NCBI GenBank assembly: GCA_030150135.1
Contig: JASLGO010000036.1
Span: forward strand, 1-25,391
Reading direction: 5' to 3'
From: Aquirhabdus sp.
Lineage (GTDB): Bacteria > Pseudomonadota > Gammaproteobacteria > Pseudomonadales > Moraxellaceae
Length of the DNA stretch: 25,391 nt
Part shown: piece by piece, positions 1-7,355 of the stretch
Position numbering within the stretch: the stretch's first letter is position 1
How the letters are laid out: each line of letters opens with the position of its first letter
Notes under the pieces: generated by a model
What the model was told of the DNA's origin: nothing
Seen by the model: the letters and a program-made list of their open reading frames with translations, nothing else
Database searches by the model: none
Made by a program: the position numbers and the translations under genes

Positions 1-36
1 TAAATTAACATGACAGTATTTCAATATGAAAATAAT

Positions 37-1329
37 TTAATTTGTTGGCGCCCAAGTTGCTTCGCGCACCTCACCAGTTTGACTTGGTAGACGCATTCTG
101 AAACGACCATCGGTAGAAATGATAGACAATAATCCACGACCGTTTTCACGTGTGGCATAAACAATCATTTGACCATTTGGTGAGAAACTTGGAGATTCAT
201 CTAATGGTGTTTGGGTCAAAATAGTTACAATACCAGAGTTGATGTCTTGTATTGCGATCTGGAAATTCTGTCCACCTTGACGATGTACCATTGCAATCGA
301 TTGACCATCTTTGCTAAGGCTACCGCGTGCGTTGAAGCTGCCTTTAAATGTCAAACGACGAGAATTGCCATCTTCTAAATTATAACGATAGATTTGTGGT
401 GATCCACCACGATCAGAGGTAAAGATAAAGCTTTTGCCATCAGGCGCGTAGCGAGCTTCTGTATCAATCGCGCTGTCATTAGTGAGTCTGCGTAGTTGTT
501 TTGTTGCCAGATCCATTTGATAGATGTCTGGCGCACCATCTTTCGAAGTGGTAAATAACATGCTGCGACCGTCAGGTGAAAAACTTGGCGCACCATTTAA
601 GCCTGCATATTGAGCAAGGATTTCACGGCTACCTGACGCGAGGTCTTGTAAATAAATAGCTGGACGACCACTTTCAAATGAAACGTAAGCGAGTTTCTTG
701 CCATCAGGTGTCCACGTTGGCGAGAGAATTGGTTCTTTTGATGTCAATACAGTGCGTGGCTCATGCCCATCAGTATCCGCGACCTGCAATGTATAAATGC
801 GTTTGCCATTTATTTTATCGAGTAAGACATAGCCAATTCTACCTGAAAAATCGCCACGGATACCAGTCAGTGCTTGGTAGATCTTATCCGCGATGAGATG
901 TGCAGCTGCGCGCATACGATTGGCTGGGACATTCATCGATTCACCGAGAAGGCGCGTGTTCTTTTGAACATCGACTAGTTCATATTGAACGGTAAAACCG
1001 TTGCCATTAGGTCGCACTTGACCGACAACAACATAAGGAATTTTGGCATTTTGCCAAACTTGTTGATTGGCTTCGACGTCCTGACTGGTGGTCGGCGTTG
1101 CTGGGAGGTTTGCGCCACTGGCAAATTTCCCTGAGCGTTGTAAGTCACTTTGAATAATGGGCTGCAATGTTGCATCTGATGCAAACGGTACAATTGCAAT
1201 TTGCGGCGCTTGATCAGGTGCTTTAACAATCTCAAGCTGTAATTCAGCATGACTGATATTGATTGGCATTAAGCAGAACAATGCGATGGATAACGCACTA
1301 TTTTTTAACAGAGAGCTTCGAGTGAACAT
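37..1329 (-). CDS. tolB: TolB, periplasmic beta-propeller protein of the Tol-Pal system
   Basis: TolB is the periplasmic partner that binds Pal and the TolA C-terminus in the trans-envelope Tol machine. From this start the protein has 430 residues, the usual TolB length. It begins with a signal peptide (basic n-region MFTRSSLLKN, hydrophobic core, likely cleavage after SHA near residue 28). An N-terminal alpha/beta domain follows, then a run of TolB/WD40-like propeller repeats recognisable by recurring SPDG or similar motifs (WTPDGKKLAYVS, FSPDGRSMLFT, YAPDGKSFIFTSDRGG, FSPNGQMIVYAT). I chose the ATG at 1329 because GGAG lies 7 nt before it and it opens directly into the signal peptide. An in-frame ATG at 1371 overlaps the tolA stop as ATGA but lacks a Shine-Dalgarno and would add 14 residues ahead of the signal. 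Pal is expected beyond the left edge; an ATG at 11-9 on this strand could be its start, but only three codons are visible. Confidence 0.95.
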   Translation of the reverse strand: MFTRSSLLKNSALSIALFCLMPINISHAELQLEIVKAPDQAPQIAIVPFASDATLQPIIQSDLQRSGKFASGANLPATPTTSQDVEANQQVWQNAKIPYVVVGQVRPNGNGFTVQYELVDVQKNTRLLGESMNVPANRMRAAAHLIADKIYQALTGIRGDFSGRIGYVLLDKINGKRIYTLQVADTDGHEPRTVLTSKEPILSPTWTPDGKKLAYVSFESGRPAIYLQDLASGSREILAQYAGLNGAPSFSPDGRSMLFTTSKDGAPDIYQMDLATKQLRRLTNDSAIDTEARYAPDGKSFIFTSDRGGSPQIYRYNLEDGNSRRLTFKGSFNARGSLSKDGQSIAMVHRQGGQNFQIAIQDINSGIVTILTQTPLDESPSFSPNGQMIVYATRENGRGLLSIISTDGRFRMRLPSQTGEVREATWAPTN

Positions 1330-1367
1330 CGGTTTTACTCCAAGGTGAGTATTTAATTTAGAACTAA

Positions 1368-2573
1368 TCATGGTGCGACAAATGTGATTGTTGGAGCTTT
1401 GACCTGACTAAATGTGTCTGAGTCGTCTGGTACAGGAACCCCGCTTAGATTGCGTAAAGCTTTGATGCTGGCATCGAAGTCATCATTACCACTTGGATGA
1501 GTAATCACGACGCTTGCCACAGAGCCATCTGAATTTAATGTAAAGCGAGCTGTTGCTTTTAAACCCGAACTGCCAGCAGGCACATGCCAAGCACTTTTGA
1601 TACGTGATTTAATCTGAGCTGCGTACTTGCCCACATTATTTGCTTTCGCATTTGCTGCAACTTGGCCTTTGAGGTTGCTAACTTCTGCATCATCATTGCC
1701 CAAAGACTGCATTAATCGGCGTTTGGCATCGGCAGCTTCTTTCGCAGCTTTGAGTTTATCTGCTTTTTCCTGAGCCTTAGCATCTTTGATGGCTTGTTCT
1801 TTAGCTGACTTTTCAGCCGCTTCTTTTTCAGCTTTTGCTTTTGCCTTAGCATCTTTCAGCGCTTGCTCTTTTTCAGCTTTTTCTTGAGCTGATTTTGCCT
1901 CTTTCATTTCACGGATTTTTTCAGCTTTAGCATCTTCAGCAGCTTGCTTTGCAGCCTGTTTTTTGGCTTCGTCAGCAGCTTTCTTTTCTTGCAGTTTTTG
2001 AGCGGCGAGAGCTTGAGCTTTTTCTTCAGCTTTTGCTTCCTTTTCAGCTTTTAGCTTTTCTGCATGTTGAGCTTTTTTTAGCGCATAGGCGCGTTCAACT
2101 TCAGCTTGCTTATCTGCTTCCGCTTGTTTTGCAGCTTGAGCTTTTTCATATTCGCGTTTTTCTTGTTGCTTGGCTTCTTGTTGCTTTGCTATGGCAGCGG
2201 CTTTTTCAGCAGCAAGGGCAGCGGCAGCGACTTCAGCCGCTTTTTCAGCTTTGCGTTCTTCAGCTTTTTGTTGTTTTGCAATTTCCTGCTTTTCGACTTG
2301 CTGTTTGATTTGTTGATCAGGTGGGGAGCTCGGAGCAGGATTGCTTTTTGGCTCCGCTTGAGATGCGGCGTTGTTCATTGCAGGAGATGGCAAGATAACT
2401 GCTTGAATATGCTTAGGAACGGGTAGAGGTGCTAAGTTTTTCCCAAACCAAATCAATACCGTCAAAACGACGATATGCAACACAACTGTAAATACGAGCG
2501 GTACTCGATCCGTGGTGTGGGGCTTTGTCACACCATGCGGCTCTCTGGGCGATACAACGTTGATTGAATTCAC
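1368..2573 (-). CDS. tolA: TolA, inner-membrane/periplasm-spanning Tol protein
   Basis: TolA couples the TolQR proton motor to TolB-Pal at the outer membrane. The 401-residue protein (the E. coli one is about 420) shows the three TolA domains. An N-terminal membrane anchor spans roughly residues 25-43, with H33 inside the helix. A very long Ala/Lys/Glu-rich helical domain runs roughly 75-300. The C-terminal TonB-like domain, roughly 305-401, holds the conserved stretch AQIKSRIKSAWHVP and a T-x-NSDGSV strand. The start is GTG at 2573 with no clear Shine-Dalgarno, 57 nt after tolR, so translation may depend on the operon. The low-complexity middle produces long spurious ORFs on the opposite strand. 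Its stop overlaps the upstream candidate ATG of tolB by ATGA. Confidence 0.93.
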   Translation of the reverse strand: MNSINVVSPREPHGVTKPHTTDRVPLVFTVVLHIVVLTVLIWFGKNLAPLPVPKHIQAVILPSPAMNNAASQAEPKSNPAPSSPPDQQIKQQVEKQEIAKQQKAEERKAEKAAEVAAAALAAEKAAAIAKQQEAKQQEKREYEKAQAAKQAEADKQAEVERAYALKKAQHAEKLKAEKEAKAEEKAQALAAQKLQEKKAADEAKKQAAKQAAEDAKAEKIREMKEAKSAQEKAEKEQALKDAKAKAKAEKEAAEKSAKEQAIKDAKAQEKADKLKAAKEAADAKRRLMQSLGNDDAEVSNLKGQVAANAKANNVGKYAAQIKSRIKSAWHVPAGSSGLKATARFTLNSDGSVASVVITHPSGNDDFDASIKALRNLSGVPVPDDSDTFSQVKAPTITFVAP

Positions 2574-2630
2574 AGTTTAATTTTCAGCACTAATAAATAC
2601 ATAAGTTCTAAATCTCCATCTAGCCGCGTT

Positions 2631-3080
2631 TTAAAGCGGTTTTGTTGGAGGAAGTTCGGTTACCAGCCCAACTTGAGGTAAACCACTTGATTGCAGCGTT
2701 GCCATCAATTTAACAACATCACCATAAGGAACTTGCTCTGAACCTTTTACCAAAACTAGAAGATGTGGGTTTTTAGCTTGAGCTTGAGTTAATTCATCAT
2801 GCAATTCTGGTAGCGTAACGGCATGATATTTTTCGCTGCCAAATCCAACGGATAATTTGCCATTGGACTCAACATAGACAATGGCTGTAAGGTCTTTTGA
2901 CATTGACAATGGATCACTCGGTGCCTTAGGTAAATCAACCGTCAAACCCGCAGTAATCATCGGTGCTGTGACCATAAAAATCACTAAAAGTACCAACATG
3001 ACGTCAATATAAGGCACAACGTTCATGTCGCTCTTGAGCGGTTTTTTTGCACGAACAAAAGGGCTACCTGAAAGTGACAT
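2631..3080 (-). CDS. tolR: TolR, ExbD-family subunit of the Tol proton motor
   Basis: TolR works with TolQ in the inner membrane to turn proton flow into movement of TolA. The 149-residue protein has a short cytoplasmic N-terminus, one transmembrane helix at about residues 22-44, and a periplasmic ExbD/TolR domain. The family signature NVVPYIDVMLVLLVIFM is present; D26 corresponds to the essential membrane aspartate (D23 in E. coli). The ATG at 3080 directly abuts the tolQ stop codon, with no intergenic base, so tight translational coupling is likely. Length and motif placement are normal. Confidence 0.95.
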   Translation of the reverse strand: MSLSGSPFVRAKKPLKSDMNVVPYIDVMLVLLVIFMVTAPMITAGLTVDLPKAPSDPLSMSKDLTAIVYVESNGKLSVGFGSEKYHAVTLPELHDELTQAQAKNPHLLVLVKGSEQVPYGDVVKLMATLQSSGLPQVGLVTELPPTKPL

Positions 3081-3746
3081 TTAGCTTGCCTCACGTTGCA
3101 GTAAGCCAGTCAATTCCTCAGCAAATAGAATGCGTTGCTGGTATACCGCTTCACTTTTTGCACTATAGCGGTTAAAGGCAAGAACAGCTGGAATCGCTGC
3201 AAATAGACCAATTGCAGTCGCAATCAGCGCTTCTGCGATACCTGGTGCAACTGCCGCAAGGCTGGCTTGCTGAACTTGTGATAAGCCCATGAAGGCATTC
3301 ATGATGCCCCAAACTGTACCGAGCAAACCGATATAAGGTGATACAGAACCAATACTTGCGAGGAGTGGTAGACCTTGTTCAAGAGGAGCCTGCTGGCGAG
3401 CCAGTGAGACGCGCAACATTCTTTCAGTTCCTGCGAGGCGTTCTTCGCGGCTAACGCCTTTTTGACGCAGTTTGACGAATTCAGAAAAACCTTCGTAGAA
3501 AATCGCCTCATAACCACGTTTGTTTGGGTTGATTTGTGCATTTTGAAATAAGGTTTTTAATTCGGCACCAGACCAGAATATTTTTTCAAAATGCTGATCT
3601 TCTTGATTTGTTTTCTTATTTAAAATTTCAAGTTTTGCAATGAGATACCAACCATAAACTGATGCGGCGAAAAGCAAAAGCATGACAAACTTTACAACAG
3701 CACTCGCATGAGTGATTAAATCAATAAAACTTAACGATGGAGTCAT
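3081..3746 (-). CDS. tolQ: TolQ, MotA/TolQ/ExbB-family proton channel subunit
   Basis: TolQ is the polytopic inner-membrane subunit of the Tol proton motor. The 221 residues contain three hydrophobic helices at roughly 16-38, 127-152 and 168-192, with a cytoplasmic loop between the first two that carries the family stretch FYEGFSEF. The second and third helices hold the signature PYIGLLGTVWGIMNAF and the segment GIAEALIATAIGLFAAIPAV. T144 and T177 match the two conserved channel threonines. The start at 3746 has only a weak ribosome site. The gene lies 92 nt downstream of ybgC and directly abuts tolR. Confidence 0.95.
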   Translation of the reverse strand: MTPSLSFIDLITHASAVVKFVMLLLFAASVYGWYLIAKLEILNKKTNQEDQHFEKIFWSGAELKTLFQNAQINPNKRGYEAIFYEGFSEFVKLRQKGVSREERLAGTERMLRVSLARQQAPLEQGLPLLASIGSVSPYIGLLGTVWGIMNAFMGLSQVQQASLAAVAPGIAEALIATAIGLFAAIPAVLAFNRYSAKSEAVYQQRILFAEELTGLLQREAS

Positions 3747-3838
3747 GGGCGATCACTATACAAAACAAAGGGTCGAAAATAAAAAATACGTCTATACACA
3801 ATTACATCTCTACAAAACAATAGACATGTAGAGAAGTC

Positions 3839-4315
3839 TCAATCTGAAAGTGCGGTTTGTATTAAATCGCGGATATTACTCGGTAAACGACGAGGTTTTA
3901 ACTCAGCGTTAAGGCATGCAAGCTTAACTTCTGCTGATGCGATACTCACTCTGGTCGTGACACCATTAACGATATCATCACGCTCGATGTGCTGCTTGAT
4001 GACAAACGATGCAGCACCACATGAAACCGCCTCAATCGAAACGATGAGTAAGTCATCCATAACTGCGGGTTGGTGATATGTTATTTGTAGCTGATGAACA
4101 ACAAAAGAAAAAGAGGAGTTCGGTAAACTTTGATCGACTTGAGTATCAATACCTCGATCACCAGCTAAATAATGATCAATACCTTCTGAACGTAGCCATT
4201 CAGTTCGAACGCGTTCCATATATTTAATATGGTTTGCATGATAGACAATGCCGCCCGCGTCGGTATCTTCAATATAAACGCGGATTGGGAAGGAAAAAGA
4301 GTTTTTATGTGACAT
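3839..4315 (-). CDS. ybgC: YbgC, Tol-Pal-associated hotdog acyl-CoA thioesterase
   Basis: This hotdog-fold thioesterase is usually the first gene of the tol-pal operon. In other bacteria it hydrolyses acyl-CoA thioesters and is linked to phospholipid metabolism. The 158-residue protein carries the 4-hydroxybenzoyl-CoA thioesterase signature near its N-terminus: YIEDTDAGGIVYHANHIKY, residues 14-32. D19 corresponds to the catalytic aspartate of E. coli YbgC, with H26 nearby. No signal peptide is visible, so it should be cytoplasmic. It starts at an ATG with a poor Shine-Dalgarno. The 233-bp region upstream is the likely place for the operon promoter and contains a perfect 14-bp palindrome. Confidence 0.93.
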   Translation of the reverse strand: MSHKNSFSFPIRVYIEDTDAGGIVYHANHIKYMERVRTEWLRSEGIDHYLAGDRGIDTQVDQSLPNSSFSFVVHQLQITYHQPAVMDDLLIVSIEAVSCGAASFVIKQHIERDDIVNGVTTRVSIASAEVKLACLNAELKPRRLPSNIRDLIQTALSD

Positions 4316-4460
4316 AAGAATCAGTTGTTAATCGAGTTAAACTGCGGCAGTCTCATTTTAAAGCGTAGAGACGAGGAATTAAAACAAATAATAAGTACAG
4401 TGCTATGAGGAGTTTAGTAAAGATTTGCACTTGTCTAACCAGAACTGATTCCTCACACGT

Positions 4461-4474
4461 CCTAATCGATTAGG
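4461..4474. repeat. Perfect 14-bp palindrome upstream of ybgC
   Basis: The sequence CCTAATCGATTAGG is its own reverse complement. It is flanked on both sides by CACGT, as a direct copy. It sits in the 4316-4548 gap, about 146 bp upstream of the ybgC start and 75 bp downstream of the Rieske gene. It could be an operator for the tol operon or part of a weak terminator of the Rieske transcript. No T-run follows it directly. The rest of the gap shows nothing I can name. Confidence 0.35.
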
Positions 4475-4548
4475 CACGTTGAGCACAAACTTAGAATATG
4501 TAAAAAAGCCTCATCGATGTAATGACATTTTATGACGAATTAAGACCA

Positions 4549-4869
4549 TTATGACTTAAAGAACACGCCGCCGTCTGAATGTACTTCAATATCAACTTTT
4601 GTTAATGATTGATTTTGACATGGCCCAAAGACACAGTAGCCGTCTTCAACTTGAAACAATGCGCCATGATTGGCGCAAATCAGAAACTCTCGATCCATGT
4701 CCATAAATTGATTTTCTTGAAATTCAAGACTCACGCCAAGATGCGGGCAATGATTCAAATAAGCGTAAAACATGCCGTCACGTTGTGTGACGATCACTTC
4801 ACCTTTTGACGTATCAAAACTACGTGCGTCACGTTCGCCGACTTGTTCAGTCTTACAAATCATTTCCAT
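4549..4869 (-). CDS. Small stand-alone Rieske [2Fe-2S] protein
   Basis: This is a single-domain Rieske protein of 106 residues from the chosen start. Numbered from that ATG, the cluster ligands are C41 and H43 in CPHLG and C65 and H68 in CANHG, an intact CxH-x21-CxxH arrangement. No membrane anchor or catalytic oxygenase domain is attached, so it resembles the soluble Rieske ferredoxins that pass electrons to oxygenases or nitrite-reductase-like partners. No partner oxygenase is nearby. It lies 21 nt downstream of the PfkB kinase on the same strand, so the two are probably co-transcribed. The ATG at 4869 is preferred because AGGAG lies 8 nt upstream; a TTG at 4872 is the alternative. Its electron donor and acceptor are unknown. 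Confidence 0.88.
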   Translation of the reverse strand: MEMICKTEQVGERDARSFDTSKGEVIVTQRDGMFYAYLNHCPHLGVSLEFQENQFMDMDREFLICANHGALFQVEDGYCVFGPCQNQSLTKVDIEVHSDGGVFFKS

Positions 4870-4890
4870 CAATTTATCTCCTGAGCGGTC

Positions 4891-5895
4891 TCAGTTTTTT
4901 AACATTTTTTCAAGAATTTCAGCATATTGTTCACGGCGTAGACGTGCACCAAATTGACCCACAAGCGTCGATGAAATGGCTGTTGCCAAGAAGCCACAAT
5001 CACCTAATGTGAAGCCACGGCTCAAACCAAACAAAAATGCTCCTGCAAAGGCATCACCAGCACCATTGGTGTCTACAACTTGTGGTGCAACTTGCGGTGG
5101 CACAGCAATATGGGCATCTTCATAGCCAATCATGGCACCATCAGCACCCCGTGTTACAACAACAAGCTGGCTTAGTTTTCTGAGTGCAATAATTGCGCCT
5201 TCTACGGTTTCTTCGTTTGTAAACATTAAGGCTTCGTGTTCATTACAGAACAAAATATCAACGCCATCACCGATTAAATCGACCAGACCTTCACGCGCAT
5301 ATTGAACCATTGCAGGGTCGGAGAGGCTGATTGCGATTTTGGTTGATGGGTTTACAGAACGTGCATGAGCGCGCGCGCTACGGACAGCATCACGAGCAGT
5401 TTGGCTGGTTGCCAGATAACCTTCGATATAGAGATATTGTGCATTCTGTAATGGCGAGAGATCGACTTGATCAATTGAGAGGTCAGTGGTGATACCGAGA
5501 AAAGTATGCATGGTACGTTCGCCGTCTGGTGTGACGAGTACGAGGCATGTGCCTGTCGTGCCGTGACCTTCAGAGATCGGTGAAACGTGTACAGCACCAG
5601 CCGCTAAGTCTCTCAGATAGAACTTACCTAAATCGTCATTTCCCACGCGGCAAGCATAAAATGCCTGACCACCTAGCGCGCTAAACGCATAAATCGAGTT
5701 TGCACCAGAGCCTCCGCTGACTTGATCAACACGTGAAGTATATGCATTTAAAGCTGAAGTGAGTTTGAATTGAGCGTCTTGATCTGCCAGTTGCATGGTG
5801 CCTTTGGTCAAACCTGTTTTTGTGAGGAAATCATCTTGAATTGAGTATTCTTGATCGACGAGCGCGTTTCCAATTCCATAAAGTTCAACTGACAT
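4891..5895 (-). CDS. PfkB-family carbohydrate kinase, adenosine-kinase type
   Basis: This is a ribokinase/PfkB-fold kinase of 334 residues that probably phosphorylates adenosine or a related nucleoside or sugar with ATP. Both family signatures are present: the N-terminal glycine-rich GGSGANSIYAFSALGG and the C-terminal DTNGAGDAFAGAF. In the latter, D281 is the catalytic base and the GAGD loop forms the anion hole. The N-terminus MSVELYGIGNALVD is typical of bacterial proteins annotated as adenosine kinase. I chose the ATG at 5895; the reading frame extends to a TTG at 5952, but those 19 residues do not look like PfkB. The Rieske gene follows 21 nt after its stop. The exact substrate cannot be read from the sequence. 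Confidence 0.9.
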   Translation of the reverse strand: MSVELYGIGNALVDQEYSIQDDFLTKTGLTKGTMQLADQDAQFKLTSALNAYTSRVDQVSGGSGANSIYAFSALGGQAFYACRVGNDDLGKFYLRDLAAGAVHVSPISEGHGTTGTCLVLVTPDGERTMHTFLGITTDLSIDQVDLSPLQNAQYLYIEGYLATSQTARDAVRSARAHARSVNPSTKIAISLSDPAMVQYAREGLVDLIGDGVDILFCNEHEALMFTNEETVEGAIIALRKLSQLVVVTRGADGAMIGYEDAHIAVPPQVAPQVVDTNGAGDAFAGAFLFGLSRGFTLGDCGFLATAISSTLVGQFGARLRREQYAEILEKMLKN

Positions 5896-6004
5896 AACAG
5901 GTTTTTTCCAAAGAGAATTAATTAAAGTGATTGGTTGATATTTTGGGTGCAATGGTACAGATGAATGAGGGTTGAAGACAAGAGAGCTAAACTCAACTAA
6001 TCAC

Positions 6005-6116
6005 TTTTAAAGTTATATTCTTTTTGTTGTTTTCCCTTTCCCCCCCTGTAGGGTTTGTTGCCATAAGCGATTCAAGATAGGGTTACAAAATCTATATTCA
6101 TAAAGTAACTTTAAAA
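6005..6116. repeat. 11-bp inverted repeat flanking a C-rich island segment
   Basis: The sequence TTTTAAAGTTA at 6005-6015 is repeated as its exact reverse complement at 6106-6116, 90 bp apart. Between them lie a run of seven C residues and the small hairpin CCCT-GT-AGGG. The right arm ends a few bases before the Shine-Dalgarno of the small ORF at 6133. The arms could fold over a leader or mark the edge of an inserted segment. No flanking target duplication was seen. Confidence 0.35.
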
Positions 6117-6132
6117 CTAAGGAGCATGGAAA

Positions 6133-6354
6133 GTGATTACATATAATTTAAGAAAATTGGCAAGTGTCAGTGGTTGTACGTCAAAGCAAGAATTTTTGTG
6201 TTCAATGTGTGGTAATACTGAGAAGTTATGCCTCGAAGTAAACTATGAAGAATCTAATTTGGAAATTTACTCTGGAAGATACTTCCTTGTTTATGAATAC
6301 AACATAAATTTTCAAAAAAAGATGTATGTACTCAAAAAATGTATGACTAAATAA
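6133..6354 (+). CDS. Hypothetical 73-residue Cys-rich protein
   Basis: I do not recognise this protein. It starts with GTG at 6133, with an excellent AAGGAG 8 nt upstream, and ends at TAA 6352-6354. It has five cysteines (15, 23, 26, 33, 70), including a CSMCG knuckle that resembles half of a zinc ribbon. It is lysine- and tyrosine-rich, with no signal peptide or membrane segment. Codon use is clearly more AT-rich than in its neighbours. It stands alone between the divergent kinase gene (minus) and the FMN reductase gene (minus). A possible TATATT -10 lies at 6093-6098, and its stop codon is inside an AT-rich hairpin. The ribosome site argues for a real gene; the isolation, GTG start and composition argue for either recent acquisition or a chance ORF. 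Confidence 0.45.
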   Translation: MITYNLRKLASVSGCTSKQEFLCSMCGNTEKLCLEVNYEESNLEIYSGRYFLVYEYNINFQKKMYVLKKCMTK

Positions 6355-6380
6355 TTAGTTTAGCCCGAAACTTAATTATT
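6350..6380 (+). terminator. AT-rich hairpin overlapping the stop of the small ORF
   Basis: AATAATTAGTTT (6350-6361) pairs with AAACTTAATTATT (6368-6380) across a six-base loop, with one unpaired T. The hairpin includes the TAA stop of the 73-residue ORF. There is no T-run after it, so it is a poor intrinsic terminator; it may instead stabilise the 3' end. The rest of the 6381-6584 gap holds no gene or site that I can support. Confidence 0.35.
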
Positions 6381-6584
6381 AAAGGGTAGCGTTATGATTA
6401 ACGTGTACCATTATGAATCCTGTTGTTCATATTCTTGCATCATACATAGTCAATAAGGCAATATCACACTTGATACTGCTTTACTCTTTTGTGATACAAC
6501 GAACTGTTTATGTATTTAGCTTGTATACAAGACTATTAATTACTGCGCATCGGGTGAATATAATTTATTGATCAGAACATTCAT

Positions 6585-7148
6585 TCAGTTAGTAACCCAT
6601 TCCGCCAACCCAGCCCCAATCGCTTTCACCTGAGCATCAAGTCGTTCATCGGTAATTTTGCCATCTTTCATTTTTTGTCCAGTCACAGCAACTTGCTCAG
6701 GCAACACCAAACAGCCCAAATTCCCTAAATACATCCGCACCATCATTAGACTACGCAATCCGCCGACAATTCCTGGACTTGATGAAACAAGCGCAACTGG
6801 ATAACGCTTAAACACACGCAAACCACTTTGGCCATCAGGTTCAGCGCGTGACATCCAGTCAAACGTATTTTTAATCAATGGCGTAAAGAAACCATTGTAT
6901 TCAGGTGAAGCAAGTAGCAAACCGTCGTGTTGTTCAAATAGACGCAACAGCTTTTGCGCTGACTCAGGCATACCAGACGCTTGTTCATCATCACCGTTAT
7001 AGATTGGCATAGGATAATCATTCAGATTGATCAATGTAACGGTACAACCCTCAACAGATTCTGCACCAGCAATTGCGGTTTGTAACACATGACCATTTAA
7101 AGAATCTTTACGGGTACTTCCTGAAAAAGCGAGAAGGCGTGCACTCAT
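6585..7148 (-). CDS. NADPH-dependent FMN reductase / NAD(P)H oxidoreductase
   Basis: This is a flavodoxin-like NADPH-dependent FMN reductase of 187 residues. The N-terminal strand and FMN-phosphate loop read LAFSGSTRKDSLN, and the flavin-contacting loop reads SPEYNGFFTPLIKNTFDWMSR, both hallmarks of the chromate/azo/quinone reductase superfamily. It is probably a cytoplasmic homodimer that reduces FMN, quinones or similar acceptors; the physiological substrate cannot be deduced. Two adjacent ATG codons occur at 7151 and 7148. The second is preferred because GGAG lies 6 nt before it but only 3 nt before the first. It is a single gene, divergent from polA across 207 bp. Confidence 0.88.
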   Translation of the reverse strand: MSARLLAFSGSTRKDSLNGHVLQTAIAGAESVEGCTVTLINLNDYPMPIYNGDDEQASGMPESAQKLLRLFEQHDGLLLASPEYNGFFTPLIKNTFDWMSRAEPDGQSGLRVFKRYPVALVSSSPGIVGGLRSLMMVRMYLGNLGCLVLPEQVAVTGQKMKDGKITDERLDAQVKAIGAGLAEWVTN

Positions 7149-7303
7149 CATTTACTCCTAGTGATTATTATCAAAATCCATCAATTCGTAGTCTAATCAT
7201 AGACTAACCTGATATCAAAAAGAATCAAGCAGAAAACATCCGAAAGAACATAATAAACAACAGCAGTGATTTCATTTCTACTTTAAAATCACACCTATTC
7301 AAA

Positions 7304-7331
7304 TTTACATATTTTGCACAGCTCTTATTAG
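7304..7331 (+). promoter_or_regulatory. Candidate sigma-70 promoter of polA
   Basis: TTTACA (7304-7309) and TATTAG (7326-7331) are separated by 16 bp and lie about 25 bp before the polA start. This would give a leader of roughly 18 nt carrying the GGAG ribosome site. Both hexamers are imperfect, so this is only a candidate. Confidence 0.4.
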
Positions 7332-7355
7332 GGCGTCGTATTTTGGAGCGCACGT

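Noticed and set aside
1..36. Start of pal
   Set aside because: An ATG lies at 11-9 on the minus strand where pal is expected, but three codons cannot be identified, so no feature was called.
1949..2426. Two overlapping plus-strand ORFs of 119 and 106 residues
   Set aside because: They are antisense to the Ala/Lys/Glu-rich middle of tolA. The low-complexity codons give long Leu/Phe-rich open frames on the other strand, with no ribosome site and no homology.
4498..4515. Terminator for the Rieske gene
   Set aside because: There is a T-run on the minus strand, but the preceding hairpin has only about 4 bp.
6036..6060. C-run and small hairpin considered as a riboswitch or G-quadruplex
   Set aside because: One run of seven C is not enough for a quadruplex on the opposite strand, and I found no known riboswitch core around it.
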